A DNA stretch of 12,644 nt. Source: CBDCWA01 sp046048295 (lineage in GTDB: Bacteria; Pseudomonadota; Alphaproteobacteria; Rhizobiales; Hyphomicrobiaceae). The notes under the pieces are model-generated. The model worked only from the letters and a program-made list of their open reading frames with translations, did not search any database and was not told the DNA's origin. Position numbers and translations under genes: made by a program. Location: the NCBI GenBank assembly GCA_046048295.1, contig JBJOGJ010000107.1, positions 1 to 12,644 of the forward strand, read 5' to 3'. Below, in pieces: positions 1 through 5,807 of this stretch. Each line of letters begins with the position of its first letter. The stretch's first letter is position 1.

Positions 1-82
1 TGTCGTCCGGCTGCAACGGCGGGTGTGCATGATCGTGATCGTGATCATGCCCGTGATGGTGGTGGTCGCTCTCGCCGCTCAT
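1..82 (-). CDS. Nitrile hydratase alpha / thiocyanate hydrolase gamma-type subunit, N-terminal fragment
   Basis: Only the first 27 codons are inside the window; the gene continues past the left edge. The visible peptide starts MSGESDHHHHGHDHDHDHAH and then PPLQPDD. A His/Asp-rich leader is known on some nitrile hydratase alpha and thiocyanate hydrolase gamma subunits, which carry the Cys-cluster Co or Fe site. That metal motif lies outside the window, so the catalytic site cannot be checked. Identity rests mainly on context: the two genes just upstream encode the two halves of a nitrile hydratase beta subunit, and thiocyanate hydrolase genes are known in the order scnB-scnA-scnC. An AGGAAAGG ribosome binding site lies about 10 bases before the ATG, and the gap to the preceding gene is 21 bases. 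Alternatives are another His-rich metal protein such as a metallochaperone. Confidence 0.7.
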   Translation of the reverse strand, partial: MSGESDHHHHGHDHDHDHAHPPLQPDD

Positions 83-103
83 ATCAGCGTACCCTTTCCT
101 GCT

Positions 104-394
104 TCAACCGTTGTCTCGTTTGAGCCAGTGTTCATAGATATCGACGTCCACCGTATCGTCGCCCGACCCGGCATAGCCTGGCCAGAGGTCGGCTTGGCGG
201 AAGCGGACGCGATAGAGCTGGCGGCGCGGTTCGCCCGAAAAGCCATAGCCGAGTTCTTCCGGATTGAGGAATGCGCCACATACACGTTCGACTTGGCCCG
301 TCTTGCCTCGGACGTAGTATGGCGTGCGTCTGTGGCCCGGGGGATTGACCGCGGCGACCCGGACCCGGTCACCGGCCTGGAATTGAGGTGTCAT
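104..394 (-). CDS. Nitrile hydratase beta subunit C-terminal-domain protein (thiocyanate hydrolase alpha-like)
   Basis: A 96-aa protein matching the SH3-like C-terminal domain of nitrile hydratase beta. Visible landmarks are GDRVRV (residues 8-13), RTPYYVRGKTGQVERVCGAF (23-42), LYRVRF (60-65), the DLWPGY segment (69-74) and a final VDVDIYEHWL (82-91). In the enzyme this domain packs on the catalytic subunit and helps shape the active site. Fused beta subunits of two-subunit nitrile hydratases are about twice this length; here the domain is a separate gene, as in thiocyanate hydrolase (ScnA) and the three-subunit toyocamycin nitrile hydratase. The ATG at 394 overlaps the upstream stop as ATGA, with GCGGAG about 10 bases before it, indicating translational coupling. 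A longer reading frame begins at 487 but lies inside the neighbouring gene and was not used. Nitrile versus thiocyanate as substrate cannot be decided. Confidence 0.85.
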   Translation of the reverse strand: MTPQFQAGDRVRVAAVNPPGHRRTPYYVRGKTGQVERVCGAFLNPEELGYGFSGEPRRQLYRVRFRQADLWPGYAGSGDDTVDVDIYEHWLKRDNG

Positions 395-765
395 CGTCCG
401 TGCTCCGCAATACGCTTCGCGATGACTTGCATGCGGTCTTCGAGTTCCTGCTCGGTCAGGAGGCCCTTCTCCAGCAGCAGGCGGCAAGTCGACTCGATGC
501 CGCGCTCGAAATAGCCTAGCTCGTTGTAAAGCTCGACGCCGAGTTCCTCGCGGGTGCGTCGTACCTCGTCGGTGCGGATCTCCTTCACGCCGGCGACGCC
601 GAGCGCGTTGCCGAGCACGACGGAGAGCTTCTCCCAGGGCTTGGCAACGGTAACCTCGAGCGGGATCGGACCGGCGTCGAGGCCGCCGAGGTCGTGATAT
701 CCCCGGCCTGGCTCGCGCGCGGACGACAGGTTCCGGTTGTCCGGGTCACCGGTTTCTGGCGGCAT
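391..765 (-). CDS. Nitrile hydratase beta subunit N-terminal-domain protein (thiocyanate hydrolase beta-like)
   Basis: A 124-aa protein matching the helical N-terminal half of nitrile hydratase beta. The hallmark YHDLGGLDAGPI (residues 23-34) corresponds to the conserved HDLGG stretch near the start of that family. It is followed by PWEKLSVVLGNAL and a helical region, ELGYFERGIESTCRLLLEKG, typical of the beta-subunit fold. It would form the heterotrimer core with the SH3-like protein and the catalytic subunit encoded next. The start is supported by GAGGAG about 8 bases upstream. It is the first gene of the operon, so its promoter should lie between 766 and about 1000. The split beta arrangement fits thiocyanate hydrolase (ScnB) or a three-subunit nitrile hydratase; the sequence as read looks more like nitrile hydratase. 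Confidence 0.85.
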   Translation of the reverse strand: MPPETGDPDNRNLSSAREPGRGYHDLGGLDAGPIPLEVTVAKPWEKLSVVLGNALGVAGVKEIRTDEVRRTREELGVELYNELGYFERGIESTCRLLLEKGLLTEQELEDRMQVIAKRIAEHGR

Positions 766-1261
766 TCGAACGCTCCTCGTCTTGGCTCATATCTGCAAGA
801 AAGCATAACCGACACCAGGACGCCTGCAAGAGACAAGCACCTTTCTGCGGAATTACACGTCTTGAGTAGAACTGGATCTACTGTAGCAACACGGGCATGC
901 TGGGTGTTTCACAAATTCTCACTGATCGAACGGACTTGCCTGAGAGGCGTTAGGCTGTGGGTGCGCGTTTAATGAACGGCGTTAGATAACGTTAACGGCA
1001 GGTTGGGCGAGGGAAGCGTGGCCGCCATGTTTTGAGGCGTCTAATGTTTCGGTTCTGGCATTTGCTTTGCCAGTGCTGCGCGTTTTCGGGCGGAAGGCAG
1101 ATCTGCAAGGAACACTGCCAAGTCCATGACTTTGGATTAGCTTTTGTACCTGGCGGTTGGCTTTTGGCGAGCGTGCGCGGGGACGGAGCGTCAACTGCGT
1201 TGCCCCATCGTCGACTTCCGTACGGGGCTTGGCATGGTTGGTCGAAGTGAATGGTTCCTGG
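766..1261. other. Divergent intergenic region between the hydratase operon and the acyltransferase gene
   Basis: About 500 bases without a convincing gene. Both flanking transcription units must start here. It contains the CGTTA/TAACG palindrome cluster at 980-997 (listed separately) and a small hairpin, CTGGCA (1055-1060) with TGCCAG (1068-1073). Reading frames that cross it in both directions have no recognisable protein character. No clear sigma70-type promoter could be fixed by eye. Confidence 0.6.
980..997. promoter_or_regulatory. Candidate operator: overlapping CGTTA/TAACG palindromes
   Basis: The 18 bases hold CGTTA (980-984), TAACG (987-991), CGTTA (990-994) and TAACG (993-997), giving a 12-base dyad with a 2-base centre next to a perfect CGTTAACG palindrome. 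It sits between two divergent genes, where a transcription factor site would be expected. No regulator family is assigned. Confidence 0.3.
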
Positions 1262-2428
1262 ATGGCTGGACGAAACAAGTACGATCTCGAATTCCGGGTG
1301 CTCGAGAGCTTGAGCGAGGCAGGTCGGGCGGCATGGAAGCCGCTGTTCGAGAACATGGTGCAGGGCTACGACTATTATCGTGCCTGCGAACTTGCCCAGC
1401 CGGATGTCTTCCGCTTCTTCGCAGCAGGCGTCTTCGATGGCGACGAACTGATCGCCGGGACACCCATGTTCAGTGTTACGTTCCGCTTGGACATGCTGAT
1501 GGATGGCAGCCTGGAGCCGGTCGGCAAATGGCTGCACAAGAAGGTGCCACGGTTTGCCAACGTTCCGGTGGTTGGCGCGGGCTCTCCTCATTCTGACGAT
1601 CTGTCCCTGGTCTTCTCGTCCAGGCTCGATGACTCGCGCCGCGCGGAGGCACTTGAGGCCCTGCTCGTAGGACTGCATCGTCACGCCTCGGATACGGGGG
1701 CGCGTGTCGTATTCGTAAAGAGTGTTGCAGACAGCATTGATCGCTGGGCCAACCGGCACTTCGCAAAGCTCGGCTACTCACGAATAGCCTCGTTGCCCAT
1801 TGCGAGGTTGGAACTTCCTTCTTCACCGGAGGCCTACATTGCCAGTCTTTCGGCGAACATGCGCAGTAACTTGCGCAGGAAACTGAAGAAGGCGCGCAAT
1901 ATCAGGGTCGACGTCTTGGACACGATCACGGGGCTCGAAGGCGAGATCAACTCACTGCGTGACCAGACCAGGTTGCGCAGTCGGGCCGACTATGACGTCT
2001 TCGAGGAATTGTCGCCCAATTACTTCAGCCAGGTGATGAAGCGGATGGGGGGCCGCGCCAGGATGCTCACCTACTGGGACGGGGAAAGGTTGATCGGCTT
2101 TGCGCTCGCCCTCATCGAACAGGACCGCATCATCGAGAAGTACACGGGATTGCGATATCCCGATGCAATCGACAATGGTGTGTTCTTCCTGAACTGGATG
2201 GAACTGGTGAAACTGGGGATCGAGCAAGGGGTGCGCGAACTGCATGCGGGAGAGACGACCTACCTGACGAAGGTCCGACTTGGCTGCAAGCTCGAACGGT
2301 CGTGGATCTACATCCGGCACAGGCTGGATTTCATGAATCCGGTCCTCAAGGCGATAACTCCACTCCTCGCATTCGACAAGACTGACCCCGATCTGAAGCT
2401 GCTGGGCGGCACGGCACCCTATTTGTGA
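1262..2428 (+). CDS. FemAB/BioF2-like GNAT-fold acyltransferase
   Basis: A 388-aa cytoplasmic protein that looks like the FemAB-like/BioF2-like members of the GNAT superfamily, often labelled peptidoglycan biosynthesis/recognition or N-acetyltransferase proteins. The C-terminal half carries the best signal: a basic helix around residues 195-211 (SLSANMRSNLRRKLKKA), then a strand-helix GNAT core with GERLIGFALALIEQDRI (about 274-290), GLRYPDAIDNGVFFLNWME (296-314) and HAGETTYLTKVRLGC (328-342). The N-terminal half (YDYYRACELA, then GVFDGDELIAGTP) is a second, weaker GNAT-like unit. There is no signal peptide. The acyl donor and acceptor are unknown. The frame is open upstream to 1157; the ATG at 1262 is preferred because the extension is Arg-rich and of low quality, but no strong ribosome binding site precedes either start. 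It is a single-gene unit, convergent with the coiled-coil gene on its right. Confidence 0.75.
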   Translation: MAGRNKYDLEFRVLESLSEAGRAAWKPLFENMVQGYDYYRACELAQPDVFRFFAAGVFDGDELIAGTPMFSVTFRLDMLMDGSLEPVGKWLHKKVPRFANVPVVGAGSPHSDDLSLVFSSRLDDSRRAEALEALLVGLHRHASDTGARVVFVKSVADSIDRWANRHFAKLGYSRIASLPIARLELPSSPEAYIASLSANMRSNLRRKLKKARNIRVDVLDTITGLEGEINSLRDQTRLRSRADYDVFEELSPNYFSQVMKRMGGRARMLTYWDGERLIGFALALIEQDRIIEKYTGLRYPDAIDNGVFFLNWMELVKLGIEQGVRELHAGETTYLTKVRLGCKLERSWIYIRHRLDFMNPVLKAITPLLAFDKTDPDLKLLGGTAPYL

Positions 2429-2455
2429 CACCTGATTTGCCTGTCTTCGGATTAT

Positions 2456-2514
2456 TCGATCGGGCGTGAAATCTCTGAAGTCTTGCGTGGCGGTGAGGGC
2501 GGCTGCCCGATCGA
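2456..2514. terminator. Inverted repeat between convergent genes, possible terminator
   Basis: TCGATCGGGC (2456-2465) pairs perfectly with GCCCGATCGA (2505-2514) across a 39-base loop. It lies between the convergent acyltransferase gene (ends 2428) and the coiled-coil gene (ends 2594). There is no T-run on either side, so it could be a weak bidirectional terminator, an mRNA 3'-end structure or a protein binding site. Confidence 0.35.
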
Positions 2515-2593
2515 TGAGCAATCCGCTCCTCATTCCCTGGTCTCGGCGTTCAAGGTGGTTCCTTGGCCGGATGTGAGCGATAGCTTCGGTATG

Positions 2594-3130
2594 TCAATTC
2601 TCGCATGGTACCGAGACTGTGATTCCGGACTGCGGCATGTAGCGTGCGCAGTCCCGGGGCGTCTTCGTGCCGCTTTGCGTGTTCGGAACCGTAGATGACG
2701 TTACGATACGAGCCCCTGGCGGAGCTGGCTTCGCAGCCGGAACGGGGACATGTTTGGATGCTGCAATTTTTTCGGCCTGACGCTCCTTAATCCGAAGAGC
2801 CTGCAGCGAACGTTGGCGCTCGGCTGCGGCCTTCCTGGCGGCAAGCGCCTTGCGTTGTGCCGCGGCCTGGCGCTGGCGTTCCACGGCCATCTGCCTTCGC
2901 GACTGCTGCCGCTGGCGGGCCCGCTCACGTCTCATTTGTTCTCGCATCATATAGCGTTCCCGGGCCATTTCTGCGCGCCGGGCCTGAGCTGCCTGATTGA
3001 GCACCATGCCGGTCATTATGCCGAGTCCCAGGCCAATGCCGAGACCTCTTCCCCCTGCCTCGGCACTGGATGTGAATGCGAGTGCCGGGATCAGCACGGC
3101 GGCGACTTTGGCAATCGTGGAACGTTTCAT
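2594..3130 (-). CDS. Exported Gly-rich/coiled-coil protein of unknown function
   Basis: A 178-aa protein of no recognised family. It has a clear Sec signal peptide (basic MKR, hydrophobic core, probable cleavage after SSAEA at residue 25). A glycine/aliphatic segment follows at residues 26-44 (GLGIGLGLGIMTGMV), resembling a glycine zipper. Next comes a long Arg/Gln/Ala-rich helix (about 48-125), probably a coiled coil or single helix. A Pro-rich linker leads to a short tail with two cysteines (C161, C176) that could form a disulfide. The Gly-rich-plus-Arg-helix part is very like residues 86-123 of the subtilase encoded nearby. AAGGAG precedes the ATG. It begins 34 bases after the cyclase gene, so it is probably its operon partner and would share the ECF-type promoter at 3867-3896. 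A periplasmic or outer-membrane-associated stress protein is plausible but unproven. Confidence 0.75.
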   Translation of the reverse strand: MKRSTIAKVAAVLIPALAFTSSAEAGGRGLGIGLGLGIMTGMVLNQAAQARRAEMARERYMMREQMRRERARQRQQSRRQMAVERQRQAAAQRKALAARKAAAERQRSLQALRIKERQAEKIAASKHVPVPAAKPAPPGARIVTSSTVPNTQSGTKTPRDCARYMPQSGITVSVPCEN

Positions 3131-3164
3131 GTGGGTCTCCTTTCAATCAGATGGCGCGGGATGG

Positions 3165-3839
3165 CTAGAACGTGCCGTATGCGGTTTGCTGTTGCGTGTG
3201 TTGGCGACTAAATCCGTCGACGCAGGGCCAGGCAGATTCCGACGTCTTCTCGTCGACCAGCGTCCAGGCGATGGTGCTGCCGAAGCCGCGGATGTCGAAT
3301 TTTTCGCAGGCCTCGAACTCGAAGCGGTCGTCGATGAGCGCTTTGAGCTCATCCGAAACGAGGATGTTCCTGTTTGCCTGGCCTTCAAGGCGCGAGGCGA
3401 GGTTGACCGTTTCTCCCCAGATGTCGAAGTTCTGGTTGCCCAGGCCCATTTTCCCCGTCGTCACTGGGCCAGAGGCCATGCCGATGCGGAGCGCGAGTTC
3501 CAGCCCCAGGGCGTCGCCGATCTCGAGGGCTGCCTGCTGCATGTCGATGGCGAGGCGGGCTGCACGCTCTGCGTGGTTCGTTTGGCCTGCACGGACGCCT
3601 GCGACCGCCATGTATCCATCGCCGATGGTCTTGACCTTCTCGACGCCATGCCATTCGCAAAGTGCGTCGAATGCGGTGAAGAGACGGTCGAGAAGATCGA
3701 AGGTCTCAGCGTCGCCGAGCTGGCGGGACAGCGCAACGAAACCGGATATGTCGGCGAACAGAACCGTTGCTTCGCAGACGGACCTGCGAGCGGTTTTCGT
3801 CTGTTCTTTCGTCCTGCGTGCTAATGCTGCGTTGTTCAT
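3165..3839 (-). CDS. Class III adenylate/guanylate cyclase, stand-alone catalytic domain
   Basis: A 224-aa nucleotide cyclase that is almost entirely the catalytic domain. Visible motifs are VLFADISGF with first metal Asp D30, KVKTIGDGYM (68-77) with the base-contacting lysine K70 and second metal Asp D74, RIGMASGPV (118-126), and FDIWGETVNLASRLE (138-152) with substrate-specifying D139 and transition-state N146 and R150. All six expected catalytic positions are therefore present and the enzyme should be active; Lys plus Asp at the specificity positions favours ATP (cAMP product) over GTP. There is no membrane segment, HAMP, GAF or other sensor domain, so control is probably by expression. 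The promoter at 3867-3896 has the same ECF-type signature as the sigma-factor operon. The ribosome binding site is weak, but no better in-frame start exists before residue 77. The exported coiled-coil gene follows 34 bases downstream. Confidence 0.93.
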   Translation of the reverse strand: MNNAALARRTKEQTKTARRSVCEATVLFADISGFVALSRQLGDAETFDLLDRLFTAFDALCEWHGVEKVKTIGDGYMAVAGVRAGQTNHAERAARLAIDMQQAALEIGDALGLELALRIGMASGPVTTGKMGLGNQNFDIWGETVNLASRLEGQANRNILVSDELKALIDDRFEFEACEKFDIRGFGSTIAWTLVDEKTSESAWPCVDGFSRQHTQQQTAYGTF

Positions 3840-3866
3840 GACGACACCCGTGCTGCTTATGACTGT

Positions 3867-3896
3867 GTGTCGTCGCCGGTCCCGATATGGTTCAAA
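3867..3896 (-). promoter_or_regulatory. ECF-type promoter for the cyclase operon
   Basis: Read on the minus strand: TTTGAACC (3896-3889) as the -35 element and CGACAC (3872-3867) as the -10 element, with exactly 17 bases between GAAC and CGAC. Motif and spacing are the same as in front of the sigma-factor operon and the 88-aa gene. Transcription would start near 3862, leaving a short leader of roughly 20-25 bases before the cyclase ATG. Confidence 0.65.
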
Positions 3897-3951
3897 GGTC
3901 AGCGAAATTTTTTTCGTGTACTTCTGTTTGCAATTCGCAGGCTCTAAATGA

Positions 3952-3980
3952 ACGACCCCCGCTCTAGTGAGCGGGGGCGT
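3952..3980 (-). terminator. Hairpin terminator after the 88-aa gene
   Basis: CCCCCGCTC (3956-3964) pairs with GAGCGGGGG (3969-3977) around a TAGT loop; ACG/CGT extends the stem past a one-base bulge. It begins 29 bases after the stop codon of the 88-aa exported protein and separates it from the cyclase operon. The following T-run on the minus strand is weak. Confidence 0.6.
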
Positions 3981-4008
3981 TGATGAGGAGGATTGCGGGG
4001 GCTGGGGC

Positions 4009-4275
4009 TCAGTAGGTGCGCCACATGCACCTTTCGTAGCGCCAGCGCCATTTGGGATTGCCGGTTGCGAACCAGCGGCGCTTCAGCCATCGACAGGGGT
4101 TCGCATAGCGGTAGCCGGAGTAGGCATAGGGGGCGGCATAGCCGGGTCCGCCGACGTAGACGCCGAAGTGGACCTTCGGCTTGCCGCCAGCCTCGGCTGG
4201 CGATGCGGCGAGCGGAGCGGTGAAAATCATGGCGGTTGCAACTGCAATCATCGTGTTGCGAATTGTGCGGTTCAT
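4009..4275 (-). CDS. Small exported Trp/Arg/Tyr-rich protein of unknown function
   Basis: An 88-aa protein with a Sec signal peptide (MNRTIRN, hydrophobic core, probable cleavage after SPAEA at residue 29). The mature part of about 59 residues is Gly/Tyr-rich (VYVGGPGYAAPYAYSGYRY) and ends in a Trp/Arg-rich stretch with two cysteines, C61 and C83, around CRWLKRRWFATGNPKWRWRY. Similar Cys-WLKR-ATG-W-RY-Cys tails occur in short exported proteins of Rhizobiales, from memory; no function is known to me. The start at 4275 was chosen over an ATG 21 bases upstream because AGGAGAAAG sits 6-7 bases before it and the signal peptide begins there. It has its own ECF-type promoter (4326-4353) and a terminator, so it is a single-gene member of the proposed regulon. 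A hairpin-forming sequence occupies the leader at about 4296-4318. Confidence 0.75.
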   Translation of the reverse strand: MNRTIRNTMIAVATAMIFTAPLAASPAEAGGKPKVHFGVYVGGPGYAAPYAYSGYRYANPCRWLKRRWFATGNPKWRWRYERCMWRTY

Positions 4276-4325
4276 TGGCTTTCTCCTGTGCTGCAAGCCG
4301 CCGATTGAGCGGCCTTACCCGTTCC

Positions 4326-4353
4326 GTCGCGGCAGTGGGGAGAAAGGTTCAAA
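4326..4353 (-). promoter_or_regulatory. ECF-type promoter for the 88-aa exported protein gene
   Basis: Read on the minus strand: TTTGAACC (4353-4346) and CGACGG (4329-4324), with exactly 17 bases between GAAC and CGAC. Transcription would start near 4319, giving a leader of about 44 bases. It is back to back with the sigma-operon promoter at 4475-4503. Confidence 0.65.
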
Positions 4354-4474
4354 GGACGTGTGCACAATTTTCATGCCCCGGATACTGAGGCCTAGCCCTT
4401 TACGCTGTTTGGCCGTTCAGCAAGCAATGGTTTATTGTTTGCGTTCAAATGTTTTTGCATTTCGCTACTTTCAT

Positions 4475-4503
4475 GTGAACCTTTTCCGATCATGGCGCGA
4501 CAT
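4475..4503 (+). promoter_or_regulatory. ECF-type promoter of the sigma/anti-sigma/subtilase operon (probable autoregulation)
   Basis: GTGAACC (4475-4481) and CGACAT (4498-4503), with 17 bases between GAAC and CGAC, matching the other two promoters. Transcription would start near 4508. This argues that the sigma gene starts at the ATG at 4539 rather than the in-frame GTG at 4509, which would fall at the transcript's first bases. Confidence 0.65.
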
Positions 4504-4538
4504 AGCTGGTGCAGGCGCAGAAAGGGGCCAGGCAGGTG

Positions 4539-5102
4539 ATGAACCTGATCGCCGATGACCAGAACCTCCTAAAGCGCATTGCGAGGCAGGACCAGGACGC
4601 GCTTCGTTCGCTTTATGCACGTCATCAGGTCCGCACCTACAGGTTCCTGTTCCGGCTGGTCCGGAACGAGGCCAGCGCGGAGGAGTTGACGAATGAGGTA
4701 TTTCTTGAAGTCTGGCGAAATGCCGGAAAGTTCGAAGGACGCTCGAGCGTTTCGACCTGGATCCTTTCGATTGCCCATAACCGGGCGGTCAGTCAGTTGC
4801 GCAAGCGCCGCGACGAGAACTGGGACGAGGAGAAGGCTGCCCGGCTTGTCGACGAGGATGACGATCCGGAGGTCAGCGTCCAGAAGGCGGACAAGGGAGA
4901 GGTCATTCGCCGTTGCCTCGAGGAGCTTTCGGACGAGCACCGCGAGATCATCGACCTTGTCTATTATCATGAAAAGTCCGTCGCCGAGGTGAGCGCAATC
5001 GTCGGGATTCCCGAAGCGACCGTTAAGACACGAATGTTCTACGCCCGTAAGCGGCTCTCGGAAATACTGAGGAGCGCCGGGGTGGATAGGGGTTGGCCAT
5101 GA
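4539..5102 (+). CDS. ECF-family RNA polymerase sigma factor
   Basis: A 187-aa group 4 (ECF) sigma factor with only the sigma2 and sigma4 regions. Sigma2 spans about residues 23-90: RTYRFLFRLVRNEASAEELT, then EVFLEVWRNAGKFEGRSSVS and TWILSIAHNRAVSQLRKRR, where the -10 element is read. An acidic linker (DEEKAARLVDEDDDPEVS) follows. Sigma4 spans about 121-177, including LSDEHREIIDLVYYHEKSV and the helix-turn-helix IVGIPEATVKTRMFYARKRL, which reads the -35 element. Length is normal for the family. The stop overlaps the anti-sigma start as ATGA. AAAGGGG lies about 12 bases before the chosen ATG; an in-frame GTG at 4509 is less likely given the promoter position. It probably drives its own operon, the 88-aa gene and the cyclase operon. 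The ECF subgroup was not assigned. Confidence 0.93.
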   Translation: MNLIADDQNLLKRIARQDQDALRSLYARHQVRTYRFLFRLVRNEASAEELTNEVFLEVWRNAGKFEGRSSVSTWILSIAHNRAVSQLRKRRDENWDEEKAARLVDEDDDPEVSVQKADKGEVIRRCLEELSDEHREIIDLVYYHEKSVAEVSAIVGIPEATVKTRMFYARKRLSEILRSAGVDRGWP

Positions 5103-5785
5103 ACACGACCAGCAATGCGCCTTCGGAGCGCGAGGAAATCGAGATGCTCCTGCCGTGGTACGTCACAGGCAGGCTGGAGCGCAGCGAACAGGAGCGCGTC
5201 GCGGCCTATCTCGAGCGGCACCCGGATATGGCGCGTCAGCTCGATCTCGTGCGCGAGGAACTCGGCGAGACCGCGACCGCCAATGAGACCGTCCGTATGC
5301 CATCGGCACGCGGGATCGAGGATTTGATGGCCAAGGTCGCCGCGGAGCGTCGCAGTTCGCCCCGGCCTCTATTCTCGCGAATGTTTGACGTGGTCAGAGG
5401 GTTCTTCGATGCGCCGAGCGCAAACGCCGTTCGCTGGGCTGCTGCCGCCGCCGCAGTAGTGGTGCTCGCCCAGGCCGTCACCATCGGTACGCTGGTCACT
5501 GGCCGTGAGCCGGCCGGAACCTACCAGACGGCATCGGGTGGAAAAAATGCAGCGCCGACTGAGGGAAGTTTCGTGCTGGTGCGGTTTGCGAGTGGTGCTA
5601 CCGCAGGCCAGATTGCAGCCGCGCTCAGTGAGCTCAAGGTGTCCATTGCCGATGGTCCCAAGCCCGGCGGCTTCTTCACTTTACGTATAGGCGATGCAAC
5701 ACTCGATGAAGAGGCCAGAAACCGACGCATTTCTGAAATGCGCAGTAGAAGCAATATATTCGTGATCGTCACCCCAACACGCTGA
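5099..5785 (+). CDS. Membrane anti-sigma factor with propeptide-like periplasmic domain
   Basis: A 228-aa single-pass protein predicted to hold the ECF sigma factor inactive at the inner membrane. The cytoplasmic N-terminus has the anti-sigma pattern EIEMLLPWYVTGRL (residues 14-27), ERVAAYLERHPDMARQLDLV and so on, but none of the zinc-binding Cys residues; the whole protein lacks cysteine. One membrane helix lies at about residues 109-135 (AAAAAAVVVLAQAVTIGTLV). After a short linker, residues 157-228 form a compact domain: strand FVLVRFA, helix AGQIAAALSELK, strand VSIADGP, strand GFFTLRI, helix EEARNRRISEMRS, strand NIFVIVTPT. This order matches the subtilase propeptide region encoded by the next gene. 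The ATG overlaps the sigma stop (ATGA), with AGGGG upstream. Operon position and topology make the anti-sigma role confident; the domain resemblance is by eye. Confidence 0.88.
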   Translation: MNTTSNAPSEREEIEMLLPWYVTGRLERSEQERVAAYLERHPDMARQLDLVREELGETATANETVRMPSARGIEDLMAKVAAERRSSPRPLFSRMFDVVRGFFDAPSANAVRWAAAAAAVVVLAQAVTIGTLVTGREPAGTYQTASGGKNAAPTEGSFVLVRFASGATAGQIAAALSELKVSIADGPKPGGFFTLRIGDATLDEEARNRRISEMRSRSNIFVIVTPTR

Positions 5786-5807
5786 TAAACCGCAAGAGAT
5801 TGAAACC

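Noticed and set aside
23..514. 163-aa plus-strand reading frame at the left edge
   Set aside because: Opposite the three hydratase-type genes, which have family motifs and an ATGA overlap; its MIVIVIM-like start is only the complement of the His/Asp repeat.
992..1759. 255-aa minus-strand reading frame across the intergenic region and the acyltransferase gene
   Set aside because: It is opposite a recognisable GNAT-like protein, has no family character or good start, and fits the long antisense frames expected in GC-rich DNA.
2483..2698. 71-aa plus-strand reading frame after the acyltransferase gene
   Set aside because: No ribosome binding site or protein features, and it overlaps the end of the exported coiled-coil gene.
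4069..4094. A fourth GAAC...CGAC pair on the plus strand
   Set aside because: Spacer is 18 rather than 17, it lies inside the 88-aa gene on the opposite strand, and no gene starts just after it.
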